A DNA stretch of 64,000 nucleotides. It comes from Leptobrachium leishanense (lineage: Eukaryota; Chordata; Amphibia; Anura; Megophryidae). Numbering within the stretch: position 1 is the first letter of the stretch; each line of letters starts with the position of its first letter. The stretch is taken from the NCBI GenBank assembly GCA_009667805.1, contig CM019064.1:381111120-381175119 (forward strand), in the 5' to 3' direction. This document shows, in pieces, positions 12,059 to 22,422 of the stretch. A program made the position numbers and the translations under genes. A model generated the notes under the pieces. The model made no database searches and had not been told where the DNA came from. It worked only from the letters and a program-made list of their open reading frames with translations.

Positions 12059-12157
12059 ACCGCCGCCGTTTTGGGCCGCTTTAGCGGGAGAAAGAATCGG
12101 GGAAGAGAGAGCTCACCTCACATGCGGCTGCTCAGTATGGCTGCCGGCCACGCCCCC

Positions 12158-12172
12158 CTGCCGACATTTTCT
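12158..12172 (+). repeat. L1 target-site duplication, right copy
   Basis: Exact second copy of the 15-bp word at 6537-6551. It is followed by ATGTTTCTAGG, the remaining end of the CR1. Confidence 0.9.
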
Positions 12173-12181
12173 ATGTTTCTA

Positions 12182-12640
12182 GGGTTAGACTTTTTTCTCC
12201 CTCTCCCCCTTTTTTTGTATGCGGGACATTGGGTTGCTTTGATTGTGCCAATGAAGCGGATACCATAGCTCTGACTGCTTCCTTTGTCTCTATGTTTCCC
12301 GGTCATGTGGCCTCTTCCACAGCCTCCAGTTCCCTGTAGGGGTCGCTGAAGCGAGTCGGGAATGCCACTTATTTCTGGGTGCCCCTCATCACCTTACTTT
12401 ATATTTGTTTTACTGGACAGATGCCCCACCTGTTGATTGTCTGTGGACGCGGCTGCCTCTCCTGTACTGCTGTCCCATATCTTTGTTTGTCCACCCCATC
12501 CTCTTTTTTATTTTCTTTCTCTGTCTTTCATTTGTTCTGTTAATGGATGTGCCTCTTGCTGGCTTCTTGCTTCCTTGTGTGGTTGTTGTATTTCTGTACT
12601 TCTGTCAAATCCAAAAATAAAGAATTAAAACATTTTTTTA
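12182..12640 (+). mobile_element. 3' part of the older retroelement
   Basis: T-rich and C-rich sequence ending in CCAAAAATAAAGAATTAAAA and an oligo-T run. AATAAA plus an A-rich end suggests a retroposon 3' end. It probably belongs with 3966-5171, split by the CR1. The link rests on position and composition only. Confidence 0.35.
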
Positions 12641-13160
12641 TAATAAAGCCCCACTGATCTCTTGTGATGCCTGCTGTGGCTGTCTACTATTGCCATGGGA
12701 AGCAGCGTTTTGCCTGCTGCTCCAGTTTGAGGATCTGGAGAAAGGCCTGTACTGTACACTCTTCCATGATTACAAATTATAGTTCATAAGTGCCCACCTA
12801 ATTATGTATCTCTATGATAAACTTTAATTAGTCCTATTTATTAACTGATTACAAAAATGGATTTACCAATTACATTTTTTAAAGGAATACTCTATGAAAA
12901 ATAGAGATCTCTTCTTTTGGCCTTAAATAATTGGGCAGATGCTGCTGACAGCCTCTGCTCAATTTTTTTTTATTATTCATTTTTCTAGGTGAATTTACTT
13001 ACCTTTTCTCCCTTGGCGCACGCAGCTGCTACTCTTTGGCACAGGGACTCCCGAACACAGAAGTCCTTGCAGCTAACTAATGCAATTTGTTCCAATGCAT
13101 CTTGTGCAGCGTAGAAACCTCAAATTACGCACCACTATAGGACATGCTCTCTTTATGTAC
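12641..13160. other. no gene recognised
   Basis: Ordinary AT-rich sequence. I see no element ends or coding frames. Confidence 0.5.
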
Positions 13161-14907
13161 TGTTAGGACTCACCTCTCCAGTGGGGGGGGGGGGTCCCGT
13201 CCCGACATGCTGGGCGTCATGGTGGCGGGTGTCTGGTGCGGCGGTGCAGGCCAGCATTCCCTACACGCTGACGGTCGCCTAACGCTCGCAGCACTCCGGC
13301 ACTAGCTGGGTGTCTGGCCCGGGCTTCCCTCCAGCTCTGCCAGCTGGGATTTCACAGTGCCCGGAGGAGGTGCCACACATGGCTGCCACCATGCGTTCCC
13401 GTGTCCCTACACACCAGGAGCAGGGGAAAGCCATGGGTGGTTCTCACCATCGGGGGGTGTGTCTCCTGGTTGGGTAGGATGGAAGGGACAGCCATGGTAG
13501 CCAGACACCCATCTGGCCTATGGAGGCGTGGCTCGAGTCTATGGTCCCTCCCCGCAGGGGTGTTCACTTGGCAGGCTCACTATTTAAACCCCATTCCTCC
13601 TTTGGCCAAATACCTGGTTGTCTGCTTTTCAAGCTGCCCTCCTGGTTTCCTTATTGCTATGTAGCGCTCACTCCCGGAGGAGCCGCTGAATTAACCTCGG
13701 GTTAGTCTCACCGCACTAGGGAATAAGTATACACCAGCACTGTTGTGGATTTTATAGATTATATACTTTACTTATCCCAATAAAGCGTCATATATAATGT
13801 AAACACGGTATATGAACGACAGGACTTTGTAATGCGGGAAAAACACACGGCGGCAAAAGGAAAGTTTAACCCCTTCGATTCTGGAGTGTAAGTCCCGTGA
13901 AAGTAATGTCTCAAAAAGGTGTGTGTGTATGATCTCAGGTACCCGGGTACTGTATTCAACTGGCCAGTGAATGGAATGAGCAAATCTTCGACTAGTCAAG
14001 TTGGGGCCCTGTAGATTTAGACAATAATGCAGTGTGCTTTGTTATACTTGGAACTGTGGCCTGGAAGGCCTCTCACCCATCCGTTAGACAATCTGTTCCG
14101 CTGCCCTATCAAGGATGTCTCTCCACTTTTGCACTGGGACTCTGTGCCACCGGATCCGCTTCCCTTGCTTGTCCGATCTCCACAATGAGAAACTACGGCC
14201 TACCGCCTGCACTCCCAATGGATCATCGCGGTCTCCTTACTCAGGGTCCAACTGGAACTTTGTGCCTCTGCAAAACCTCTCAGCGGTGCGTAGGTAGGTC
14301 TCTGGCAAGTCACTGTCCTGATCCCCAGCACCCACGAGGCAGCACCTGCTCTCCAGCCTGGTCACAATCTCTGGCAGTCTCACATGCGTCTTTCACCTTC
14401 CGCCGCTCGGCTCACTCTGGCTATCCCCCGCAAGAGGCTGCGGATGTCCTTCCTTTCTCTCCCACCCACTTCCTGTCTCCACCGCAAAGCATGATGGAAA
14501 TTGTAGTTACGTTTGTGTCCCGCATAGTCCATATTGCCCCTGTCTCCCTCTGGTGGCCACAACAAGTAAATGCAGCAAGCAAAATCTTAAAGCAGCGCTA
14601 CAGCTACTATCGACCAGGAAAGTACTCCACCGACCCAACCTTTTTGGCTTTCCTACAACAACTCTTCTGGATTCCCCTATGGACATTTTGCCTTCATATA
14701 TTTCTCTCCTGTATTCTGTTGTTGTCATCTTGCCGCATATTGATCTCCTCTAACATGAGGGCATGACATGTACGCAGGTCCGCAGAGTGATGGTTTGGAT
14801 CTGTGCACGCATTCACAGATCTGAACGATCACTGACTCTCTGAAACCGCTCGCTAATGTGGGCGGTCACAGAGAGGGTTACGTCGGCACGCTGTCTTCGT
14901 CCTGACA
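13161..14907 (+). mobile_element. LTR (outer), interrupted by a second LTR
   Basis: Starts TGTTAGGAC and ends GTCCTGACA, near-perfect inverted LTR termini. The TATA-like word CTATTTAAACC lies at about 13580. Without the nested LTR the length is about 800 bp, close to the solo LTR at 15116. Flanks TGTAC and TCACT do not match, so this may be one LTR of a decayed element rather than a clean solo LTR. Long open frames in it (for example 14032-14766) have no recognisable protein motifs. Confidence 0.55.
13660..14602 (+). mobile_element. LTR-like element nested in the outer LTR, GCTA duplication
   Basis: A 943-bp segment with termini TGTAGCGCT and AGCGCTACA (perfect 9-bp inverted repeat, TG...CA). 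It is flanked by GCTA on both sides (13656-13659 and 14603-14606). TG...CA ends and a 4-bp duplication fit a solo LTR. It carries no protein motif. Removing it joins two halves of the outer LTR. Confidence 0.6.
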
Positions 14908-15115
14908 TCACTAGTGACCGATCTGGTTCAAATTCCCAGCTGATGATGATGCTGGCTGGGGTGGAGGAAACTCTTTCAGTTGAATTGAAATGTGCTTTAA
15001 TTTTTTTTTCCTTTATAACTGAAAAGAATATATCAGAGGAACATGAGCTCTTTCATCAACCTATGTAACTATGGAAAAATTTAACATTCTTTTGTTTTAT
15101 TGAACAGAATATTCC

Positions 15116-15943
15116 CGTCACATTCTGCGTATCCAGCCCTGTCCCCTGTCATCTGTGTACATGATATCCTGTGCAGGCCTGGATCCATACTGCCATTCCT
15201 GGGTTGCAGCGCAGGGGTTAATGGATTCTGCTATCAGCTCACCTGCCTGTGATATATTCTGATCTCCTCCCTATTTAGAGCAATGTGCCCATGGTGCATT
15301 GCTCTGTCATATCAATCTTCCTGATTATTCAGTGTGTAGTGTTCTGAGAGCTGCCTGTTAATTGTTCCAGTCCCTGTTTGTATATATTTTGGTTATACTG
15401 TTGGTTCTGTTTTCCCTGTCTATCTGCCTGTTTGTTTGTCAGTTTCCTCTGTTATTGTGTTCCCGGTTTATTTCTAGTCTTTACTGTGTTTTGGTTTTCT
15501 GTTTATTTGTTATTCTGATTCCCTGGGTACCGATCTTCTGGCCTGTCTGACTTCCCTTCTGGTTCTGAACCACGGCATATGTATGACTTACTCGTTCTGG
15601 ATATCTGACTTCTGGCTTTTCCTCTTGACGATGCTTCTGGATGTTCCTGGTCTGTACTGTTTATATTGAGCTCCTAGTATCTGTGTTTATTCCTGTCATT
15701 TGTATATGCTATAGACTCTGCACGGCTTTGAGGTAATATTTCTATAGCATAGATCCAGCTTTCTTAAAGACCGGCCTTTCAGATCAGGGCTTCTGTGCTA
15801 ATAGCCGTGCAGAGGTCTCCAGTTAACCCTGTGTTGTTCGTCACATATATATATTGCATCTGTCCGCGTGTTTCTGCATATTGAGGCTTTTCATCTGAAC
15901 CAGGGCCTCACCTTGGCGCAAGCCGGGTGCCGCCAGCGTGACA
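15116..15943 (+). mobile_element. solo LTR with 5-bp duplication
   Basis: An 828-bp segment starting CGTCAC (expected TGTCAC, first base mutated) and ending GTGACA. It is flanked by ATTCC at 15111-15115 and 15944-15948. The ends match those of the chromovirus LTR at 57244 in type. No internal region follows, so this is a solo LTR left by recombination. Confidence 0.7.
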
Positions 15944-15948
15944 ATTCC

Positions 15949-16700
15949 ATGATATAATTGTCAATGGTAGAAGGACTATTAAATAAGAAATAAGGCAGGA
16001 TATTGGCTTTGTCTTTTGTATGGATATTAGATACAGAAAGAAATATGAAGTGTATTTTATAATACTCTCCCATGGAAGGAAAGCATAAAATGTTACAGTT
16101 CCTTTCACTAATCTCTATTCTGGATCAGCGTGTCTATCCCCGGAGTGCTATATGTGTGGGTTCCCTGTAACACTATTGGACAGAGTTGAAGGATGTGTAA
16201 ATATTCATGCATGTGTGGGAATACGCAATATCTCTGATTAGATTGTCTGTAGATGCCTCCATAAAATATAATATATCATGCTATTGTCTTTTTCCTCTGC
16301 TTTTAAAATCTACCTTTTTAAAGGTCAATCTATATGCTTGTGTAAGTACACTCTTCCATGCCGCCATGTAAATCCGTTCCTATTGACTTGCTGTCCATGG
16401 CATAAAGAGTTGTTGTAGTCTGGGAAATGGAAAATCTTTCAGCACAAAATTCTCTTCCCTTGAACAACAGACGGCAAAACTTGTACAGTGAATGCTTCAG
16501 TAGTAATACACTTTAGACATTTAACATTTTACAAAACCCATTTTGCTGTTTTTATTCGAGCAATGAATAAACAAATTATACTCTGGGGTGAGGTTATTAA
16601 AATGTATTTTCCTAACTGACCCACTCAAATAAAATGGGAATCATATATTGATTCAGTCCCCTGTAAATGTGGATTGCGCCATGAAGAAAAAAAAATATAT
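15949..16700. other. no gene recognised
   Basis: AT-rich sequence without element ends or coding signal that I can recognise. Confidence 0.5.
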
Positions 16701-17050
16701 AGGGGTTATTCAGAGAGCTCCGAAATGTCGCCGACATTTCAGTGCTCTCTCGTTCCCCTGCATTTGGGGAATTAAATTTCCCGACCCCGTGGTGAATTCA
16801 GCATTCACTGCAGGGTCTCTGGAGTACAGACCCGAAAATCCGCCTCAAAACCGGCAAATAAAAAGGCGAAAAAAAAGCTGAAAATCCACCGGAAAACGCA
16901 TCTGATACGATCCAAAGTATCAGATCACTCGAACTGCCACAAAAAACACAATGGCAATGGCAAGGCAATGGCACAATGCATATTTATGCACTGGTTTAAC
17001 GAAAACCTAAGCGCTATGGAACTTGTTCCAGCCTTATAAAAACTTGTAAC
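16701..17050 (+). mobile_element. left end of a CAGGGTTATTC-type element
   Basis: AGGGGTTATTCAGAGAGCTC followed by a short palindrome (AAATGTCGCCGACATTT) and CTGCAGGGTCTC. This resembles the inside of the long copies at 34935 and 63762. The right end is not seen: the hAT element inserts at 17051, and no GAATAACCC word follows downstream. Confidence 0.45.
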
Positions 17051-17163
17051 CAGGGCCGGCGCTAACGTAAGGCGGCACAGGCGGCCGCCTTACTGTCTGG
17101 CGTCCTGCCAGTGTGAGGGGCGCCGGCCCGGGGTGTAACCGACCCCCGAGATTTGGCCCGGGG

Positions 17164-17424
17164 GTTGAGGGACCCAGATGCCGGGCAGCGCGAGAGCGCC
17201 TGCCCGGTCTTGAACAGTCCGTCCTGTAAGGTGGATGCGGCTGTGTGCGTGCGCAGCCGGTCACGTGGTCCGGCTAATCAGGTGGTACTGAGTCTCTGTA
17301 CCACCTGACTGGCCGGACCGCGTGACCGGCTGCGCACGCACACAGCCGCATCCACTTCACAGGACGGACTGTTCAAGATCGGGCAGGCGCTCCCGCGCTG
17401 CCCGGCATCTGGGTCCCTCAACCC
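17164..17424. repeat. GC-rich long inverted repeat, module copy A
   Basis: Two arms of about 125 bp meet near 17294 around GGTGGTAC...GTACCACC. Arms contain CAGTCCGTCCTG, GGATGCGGCTG and GTCACGTGG and their inverses. The same hairpin, with small changes, occurs at 29926-30169 and 35487-35675 inside other transposons. Confidence 0.88.
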
Positions 17425-17431
17425 CCTGCCG

Positions 17432-18211
17432 GAGCTGGGGCAACAATCCAGGTGAGAGCTGGGGGCAAATCCATGACCTGGGGGCAAATCCATGACCTGG
17501 GGGCAAATCCATGAGCTGGGCAAATCCATGAGCTGGGCAAATCCATGAGCTTGGGGGCAAATCCATGTGCTGGGCAAATCCATGACCTGGGGGCAAATAC
17601 ATGAGCTGGGCAAATACATGAGCTGGGGGCAAATCCATGACCTGGGGGCAAATACATGAGCTGGGCAAATCCATGAGCTGGGCAAATCCATGACCTGGGG
17701 GCAAATCCATGACCTGGGGCAAATCCATGAGCTTGGGGGCAAATCCATGAGCTTGGGGGCAAATCCATGTGCTGGGCAAATCCATGACCTGGGGGCAAAT
17801 ACATGAGCTGGGCAAATACATGAGCTGGGGGCAAATCCATGACCTGGGGGCAAATCCATGACCTGGGGGCAAATCCATGAGCTGGGCAAATCCATGAGCT
17901 GGGCAAATCCATGAGCTGGGCAAATCCATGTGCTGGGCAAATCCATGACCTGGGGGCAAATACATGAGCTGGGCAAATACATGAGCTGGGCAAATCCATG
18001 ACCTGGGGGCAAATCCATGAGCTGGGCAAATCCATGTGCTGGGCAAATCCATGACCTGGGGCAAATCCATGAGCTGGGGGCAAATCCATGTGCTGGGCAA
18101 ATCCATGACCTGGGGGCAAATCCATGAGCTGGGCAAATCCATGACCTGGGGGCAAATCCATGAGCTGGGCAAATCCTTGAGCTGGGGGCAAATTCATGTG
18201 TGAGCTGGGGG
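17432..18211. repeat. minisatellite, unit GAGCTGGGCAAATCCAT, module copy A
   Basis: About 780 bp of 17-20-bp units in mixed order: GAGCTGGGCAAATCCAT, GACCTGGGGGCAAATCCAT, GTGCTGGGCAAATCCAT and ATACAT variants. All three minus-strand frames stay open across the array because the unit lacks stops, which produces spurious long open frames. Confidence 0.93.
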
Positions 18212-18682
18212 CTCTCTGCTCCTCTAGATTGTAAAATCCGGGGTGCCCTCTGCTCCTCTAGATTGTAAAATCCGGGTGCCTCTGCTCCTCTAGATTGTAA
18301 GCTCCTGGGTGTCCTCTGCTCCTCTAGATTGTAAGCTCCTGGGTGCCCTCTGCTCCTCTAGATTGTAAGCTCCTGGGTGCCCTCTGCTCCTCTAGATTGT
18401 AAGCTCCTGTGAGCCGGGCCCTCTGCTCCTCTAGATTGTAAGCTCCTGTGAGCCGGACCTCTGCTCCTCTAGATTGTAAACTCCTGTGAGCCGGACCCTC
18501 TGCTCCTCTAGATTGTAAGCTCCTGTGAGCCGGGCCCTCTGCTCCTCTAGATTGTAAGCTCCTGTGAGCCGGGCCCTCTGCTCCTCTAGATTGTAAGCTC
18601 CTGTGAGCCGGACCCTCTGCTCCTCTAGATTGTAAGCTCCTGTGAGCCGGGCCTCTGTAAATTCTCGTGAGTCGGGCTCTCT
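18212..18682. repeat. minisatellite of a LINE-tail word
   Basis: About 12 units of 32-38 bp plus a degenerate one, each with CTCTGCTCCTCTAGATTGTA followed by AGCTCCTGTGAGCCGGGC or shorter variants. The unit matches the L2-type 3' tail word CCCTCTAGATTGTA...GGGCCCTCT seen at 26110-26160, 31040-31085 and 47775-47820. The first units are shorter and read AAAATCCGGGGTG. Confidence 0.9.
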
Positions 18683-18689
18683 GCTAAAA

Positions 18690-19240
18690 CACCTTATTTT
18701 CTGTAAGTGCCCCTCCCGAGACTAGTCTCTGGATCCGCCCCTGCCTGGGATTGGAAGGGGGCAATGAGAGGGAGGGGACAACAAGCACCACGTGGTTCCC
18801 TGCCTGGCCTTGCTTCCCGAATCCAATCACAGGCGAGCGGGAAAGGTGCGTGTGCACGTGTGCATCACATGCCTGGCCAGCGCCAGCGGCCGCTCGCACC
18901 AGTCGCCTCGAGACGTGACGTCACGTGTCACACGAGGGGGACGCAGAGAGCGACGGTGGCGGTGCCTAGCTTAAGCTAAGCCTAAAAAATTGTTGCTACT
19001 AAAAAACCTACTACCTGGTCTGGTCCCTGATTGTCCCTGGTGGTCTGGTCTCTCGTCTCACTCCCTCCCTGACTGCCTGAGAGTGTGGACTGAGTAGAAC
19101 TAGAACGCCAGCGGGCGACGGGGGAGCCTGCAGTGCCAAGGTGAGGCAGCAGAAGTCAGCAGGCAGCAGTGAGCAGTGCTGTGCACACTGTCACAGTTAA
19201 TCAGACACAGACAGCTGAGCAGAGAGGTAAGAGACTCGCT
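18690..19240 (+). promoter_or_regulatory. GC-rich promoter-like stretch with overlapping CRE and E-box
   Basis: CpG-rich sequence inside the hAT element. TGACGTCA (18916-18923), a perfect CRE palindrome, overlaps CACGTG (18922-18927), an E-box. Downstream are GT-donor-like words (AAGGTGAGG at about 19139, GAGGTAAGAG at about 19225). It could be the remnant promoter and first exon of an autonomous parent. Activity is not shown, and no coding exon follows. Confidence 0.3.
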
Positions 19241-19267
19241 GGGGAAATTTATACCATAAATAATACC

Positions 19268-19706
19268 CATATGAGCAGCTGGGGGCCGCAAATATACCCA
19301 TACATGAGCTGGGGGCCGCAAATATATACCCATACATGAGCAGGGGGCCGCAAATATACCCATATGAGCAGCTGGGGGCCGCAAATATACCCATACATGA
19401 GCTGGGGGCCGCAAATATATACCCATACATGAGCAGGGGGCCGCAAACATACCCATATGAGCAGCTGGGGGCCGCAAATATACCCATACATGAGCTGGGG
19501 GCCGCAAATATATACCCATACATGAGCAGGGGGCCGCAAACATACCATATGAGCAGCTGGGGGCCGCAAATATACCCATACATGAGCTGGGGGCCGCAAA
19601 TATATACCCATACATGAGCAGGGGGCCGCAAATATACCCATATGAGCAGCTGGGGGCCGCAAATATATACCTATACATGAGCTGGGGGCCGCAAATATAT
19701 ACCCAA
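19268..19706. repeat. higher-order minisatellite, 93-bp period
   Basis: Three related monomers of 33, 32 and 28 bp, all built on GAGCTGGGGGCCGCAAATAT, follow in fixed order (GAGCAGCTGG..., GAGCTGGGGG..., GAGCAGGGGG...). The trio repeats about 4.7 times. The core resembles the array at 17432 with an inserted CCGC and TATA. Confidence 0.9.
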
Positions 19707-20097
19707 ATATGTTGTTCCTACAGTCTGACAAATGTAACTACTGCCTTTCCAGAAGAAAGACAGTGTTTATATAAGTCCATAAAGACAGCACTGGTGGCTG
19801 TCCCCCCAATCAGTGACTCACAACGCTGCTAAAGGTTGTCCTTGCAAGACCAACTTTAAGCATCCTTTAATCTCTGCGTGACGACACCGAACACTCACGA
19901 TAGAGATTATTATGCATCTCTATCCTGATTGGCTTGACATGACGGGGGGGGGGGCACCAAAACAGACCTTCGCCTGACTAGGCAAAAAAGCTTGCACCGG
20001 CCCTGCTTGTAACTGTAACGATAAACCAATGCACTGCTGCGAAAAGCACTGGTCGTACTTTGGAAGCCTGCATCTCTGATTTTTATACTGCATAGGG

Positions 20098-20150
20098 TCA
20101 AGTGTGGTATCATTGGAAAGGTCAGAGTCCAACCTTTCCAATGATGACAA
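20098..20150 (+). repeat. dispersed palindrome around ATTGGAAAGG
   Basis: Near-palindrome TCATTGGAAAGGTCAGA with its inverse CCTTTCCAATGA. Related copies lie near 20925-20985 (minus), 33181-33240, 34148-34205, 36950-37010 and 63488-63560. Confidence 0.65.
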
Positions 20151-20463
20151 ATATGACTATGCAGTGTGCAAAAAAAATTATTTTCTAATTTCTAAGACTT
20201 TTAATAATAAAGCAAACAATGCAGCTGCCCTAACTCACCTTCTCATTTTCAATACCAGGACCAAATGTGGAAGTGAGGGGGCAAAGCAATATAACGCATT
20301 GGTTCATCTAAATCACAAGCCACCAGAGCCGCGTTCAATACCTCAGCCGCTGCAAGTGCTAAGTTAGCAACTTGCCATTGAACGCCGTTCAACCGCTCAG
20401 CGCTCAGCAGTGCTAACCTAGCACTTGCAGCGACCCGAGGAGATGCTGCGAGTAGCCGTATTA

Positions 20464-20545
20464 AAGATGGCCGCCGCCATGAAGCAAGTAACAATTCCGT
20501 ACAGCAAGATGGCCGCCACGAAGCAAGTAATAATTCCGTACAGCA
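20464..20545 (+). repeat. tandem duplication containing AAGATGGCCGCC
   Basis: Two units of about 40 bp, each AAGATGGCCGCC followed by AAGCAAGTAA and AATTCCGTACAGCA, head to tail. AAGATGGC matches the YY1 core. A role is not shown. Confidence 0.6.
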
Positions 20546-20879
20546 ATGTTAATTTTGAGGTTTTTGTTCACCAAAGCACAAAATATTTATTTATTATTTC
20601 ATAGACATATATTACAGTTCAATTTATATATTGTTTCAGAAGTAAACATAACGTTTATTCATTAAAAACTATCATTTGTGGTGTGTGCATACAGAACGTA
20701 ATTGTGCTGACTGCTTCTCTTTATTATATTTTGTCCGAGTGATCTGAAAAATAATCTGAATTTTTGATTAAGAAAACGTCGGCCATTTTGGATTCAAAAT
20801 TCACATCCAAAGCGTTCAATGACACTGCTGCAGCAAACTGAATTGCTGCGCTGCTGGACTGCTGTGAGGAGAGTGGGAG

Positions 20880-21100
20880 TGTTTTGGACACACTGTATTT
20901 CCATTTATTACGCTCCACAAAGTTAGGTATCTTTGGGCAGGACAGAGTGTGGCCTTTCTAGTGATATCAAACATGACCACGTAAAATGAGAAAAAGAAAC
21001 ACAAAACAAGAAAAACACACAAAAAAAAAGTTTCTTTCAATTGTTTCAAAGCAATGGCATTGTCCATTTGTCTTGTATAAAATGGACAATGCCACTGCCT
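20880..21100 (-). repeat. dispersed repeat, copy with the gypsy empty site
   Basis: On the minus strand this reads GACAAATGGACAATGCCATT, later ACGTGGTCATGTTTGATATC and a diverged ATTGGAAAGG palindrome. The same string flanks the chromovirus at 57231-57243 and 63443-63560, where it is split by the insertion. Confidence 0.7.
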
Positions 21101-21403
21101 TTTCTCACTTTCTCATTTCCTAAGCCAGGAGCAAGTTCATAAAACACCATCCTCCAAAATACAAGCGAGAAGTTTTGTTTTTTTTCTCATTTTTGGTTAA
21201 AATTGTGTATTTTCTCAGAAAAATGCAGTAACAGGTTCCTATTTCTAATTTGTTTTAACAATAGCGCAAATGTTTGGATCATAAAATATGGAAAACATAA
21301 TTTTAAACGCTGTAAATGATTGAAATCTAAATGGAAATTATTTTTTTATATACATGCTTGGTTATAGCATTCTGATGGGACATGACGTATACACACACAC
21401 ATA
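21101..21403. other. no gene recognised
   Basis: AT-rich sequence ending in a short CA repeat (21389-21400). Nothing assigned. Confidence 0.5.
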
Positions 21404-21585
21404 CAGGGTTATTCAGAGAAAGGTTAAACTCTGGAGAACGTTTGGAAAAGTGAAAAATCTAGGTCAATTTAGCCGGTTTGGAAAGTGAGATAAATGTGAG
21501 AATTTTTCTGGTTTGGCTATTTCGAACTAGAATTTACACTTCTCCAAAAGTTCTCCAGAGTTTCACCTTTCTCTGAATAACCCTG
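21404..21585. mobile_element. MITE, CAGGGTTATTC family, ATA duplication
   Basis: A 182-bp palindrome from CAGGGTTATTCAGAGAAAGG to CCTTTCTCTGAATAACCCTG. It is flanked by ATA on both sides (21401-21403, 21586-21588). The internal TTTTCTGGTTTGGCTATTT is shared with the copies in the first 2 kb. Confidence 0.88.
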
Positions 21586-21588
21586 ATA

Positions 21589-22257
21589 GAAATGATATAT
21601 TTTGAATCTGCCAAGACTGCTGAAAATAAGGGTATATAATATGTCTGGGTCCTCTCATAAAATCATCTATCTATCATGACTTCAAATCACGTTTAAATAT
21701 GATGAGCACAAAATAGTCAAAATGAGCTCAGCACACGGGGTGAAATGTCTCCGCAGGAAGGGGTTATGGTTAGAGTTAGTTTTAGGGTTAGAGTTACTAT
21801 CACTGCTTGTTTTAAGATTAGGGTTAGGGATTTTTCATTGCATAGTGTCATTTTTTCCGTTTTAAGAATGAAAATTAATTGATCCAAATTTATTCAGATC
21901 ATTTTGGGTGCATTCTTCTTGGATGCGCTTTGGTTTGACGGTTTGGTACTTCAGATGCTTCAGTAATTCCTAATCACTGAGTTTCAGATGAATTTCAGCT
22001 GAACCAAAACAGGCATGTCTAATCTTTAAAGTTAACAGTGAAACTGATGGGTGTCCAAGTTACCAAAGTGCACCTCCAAACCATAAAGCAGTGTATAGAG
22101 GAAATTACATCACAGGCACCATAGCATATAGTTCCATTTTGATCCAATATTTCATCTGTGGAACAAATTGTTAGTTTATTGGAGAACTCTCTGAAACTCC
22201 ATTAATTACAGGCTCTGATTCTACCATACCACAATTACATTTCTGAATTATTATTGT
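21589..22257. other. no gene recognised; telomere-like words
   Basis: AT-rich sequence. GGTTAG and TTTAGGGTTAG words at 21757-21832 recall TTAGGG but are too few and degenerate to call. Confidence 0.5.
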
Positions 22258-22345
22258 TCACATTATTATTATTGGTATTTATACAGTGCCAACATTTTCT
22301 GCAGTGCTTTACTATTGGGTAAATTCAAACAAAAGATATATTGAT
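22258..22345 (-). repeat. L2-type LINE 3' tail fragment
   Basis: ATTATTATTATTGGTATTTATACAGTGCCAA... with CTGCAGTGCTTTAC is the inverse of the L2 tail word (AGCGCTGCGGAATATG...GCGCTTTATAAATAATAAT). Confidence 0.6.
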
Positions 22346-22422
22346 ACAGAGATAATTGAGGGCAATTACCACATTTTATACAAGTGCTCTGCCAGATGAC
22401 CATTGAACTTACAATTAATTCA

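Larger units (their letters stand above)
6552..12157 (-). mobile_element. nearly full-length L1-clade LINE
   Basis: About 5.6 kb on the minus strand with ORF1, ORF2 and an A-rich 3' end, seen on the plus strand as T-rich sequence at 6551-6590. A perfect 15-bp duplication flanks it. The 5' UTR is short, about 100 bp, and starts GGGGGCGTGGCCGGC, so the copy appears to reach the true 5' end. ORF1 is open, while ORF2 has several frame breaks. The layout matches the L1 clade: coiled-coil ORF1 protein, APE endonuclease, RT and a C-terminal Cys/His motif. Confidence 0.93.
17051..20005. mobile_element. 2955-bp hAT-type element carrying hairpin and three tandem arrays
   Basis: Inverted ends CAGGGCCGGCGC and GCACCGGCCCTG, flanked by the perfect 8-bp duplication CTTGTAAC (17043-17050 and 20006-20013). 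This is the hAT signature. No transposase motif is visible, so it is non-autonomous. In order it holds a long GC-rich inverted repeat, a 17-19-bp minisatellite, a 34-38-bp minisatellite, a GC-rich promoter-like stretch and a 93-bp higher-order array. Long open frames over the arrays are by-products of the repeats. Confidence 0.88.

Noticed and set aside
11265..12268. Plus-strand open frames opposite L1 ORF1
   Set aside because: Antisense shadows of the ORF1 coding strand.
14032..14766. A 244-codon plus-strand open frame
   Set aside because: It spans the end of the nested LTR and the outer LTR. No recognisable domain and low-complexity Ser/Pro/Leu composition.
17278..18197. Three overlapping minus-strand open frames of 246-271 codons with MDLPPGHGFAQ-type repeats
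   Set aside because: They lie entirely on the minisatellite and inverted repeat, all three frames are open at once, and the same happens at 29386-30061 and 35712-36092. This is a property of the repeat unit, not a gene.
19100..19731. Open frames rich in YICGPQLMYG over the 19 kb array
   Set aside because: Produced by the 93-bp repeat in several frames. No start context or family.
21757..21832. Interstitial telomere repeat
   Set aside because: Only a few scattered GGTTAG words, no run of TTAGGG units.
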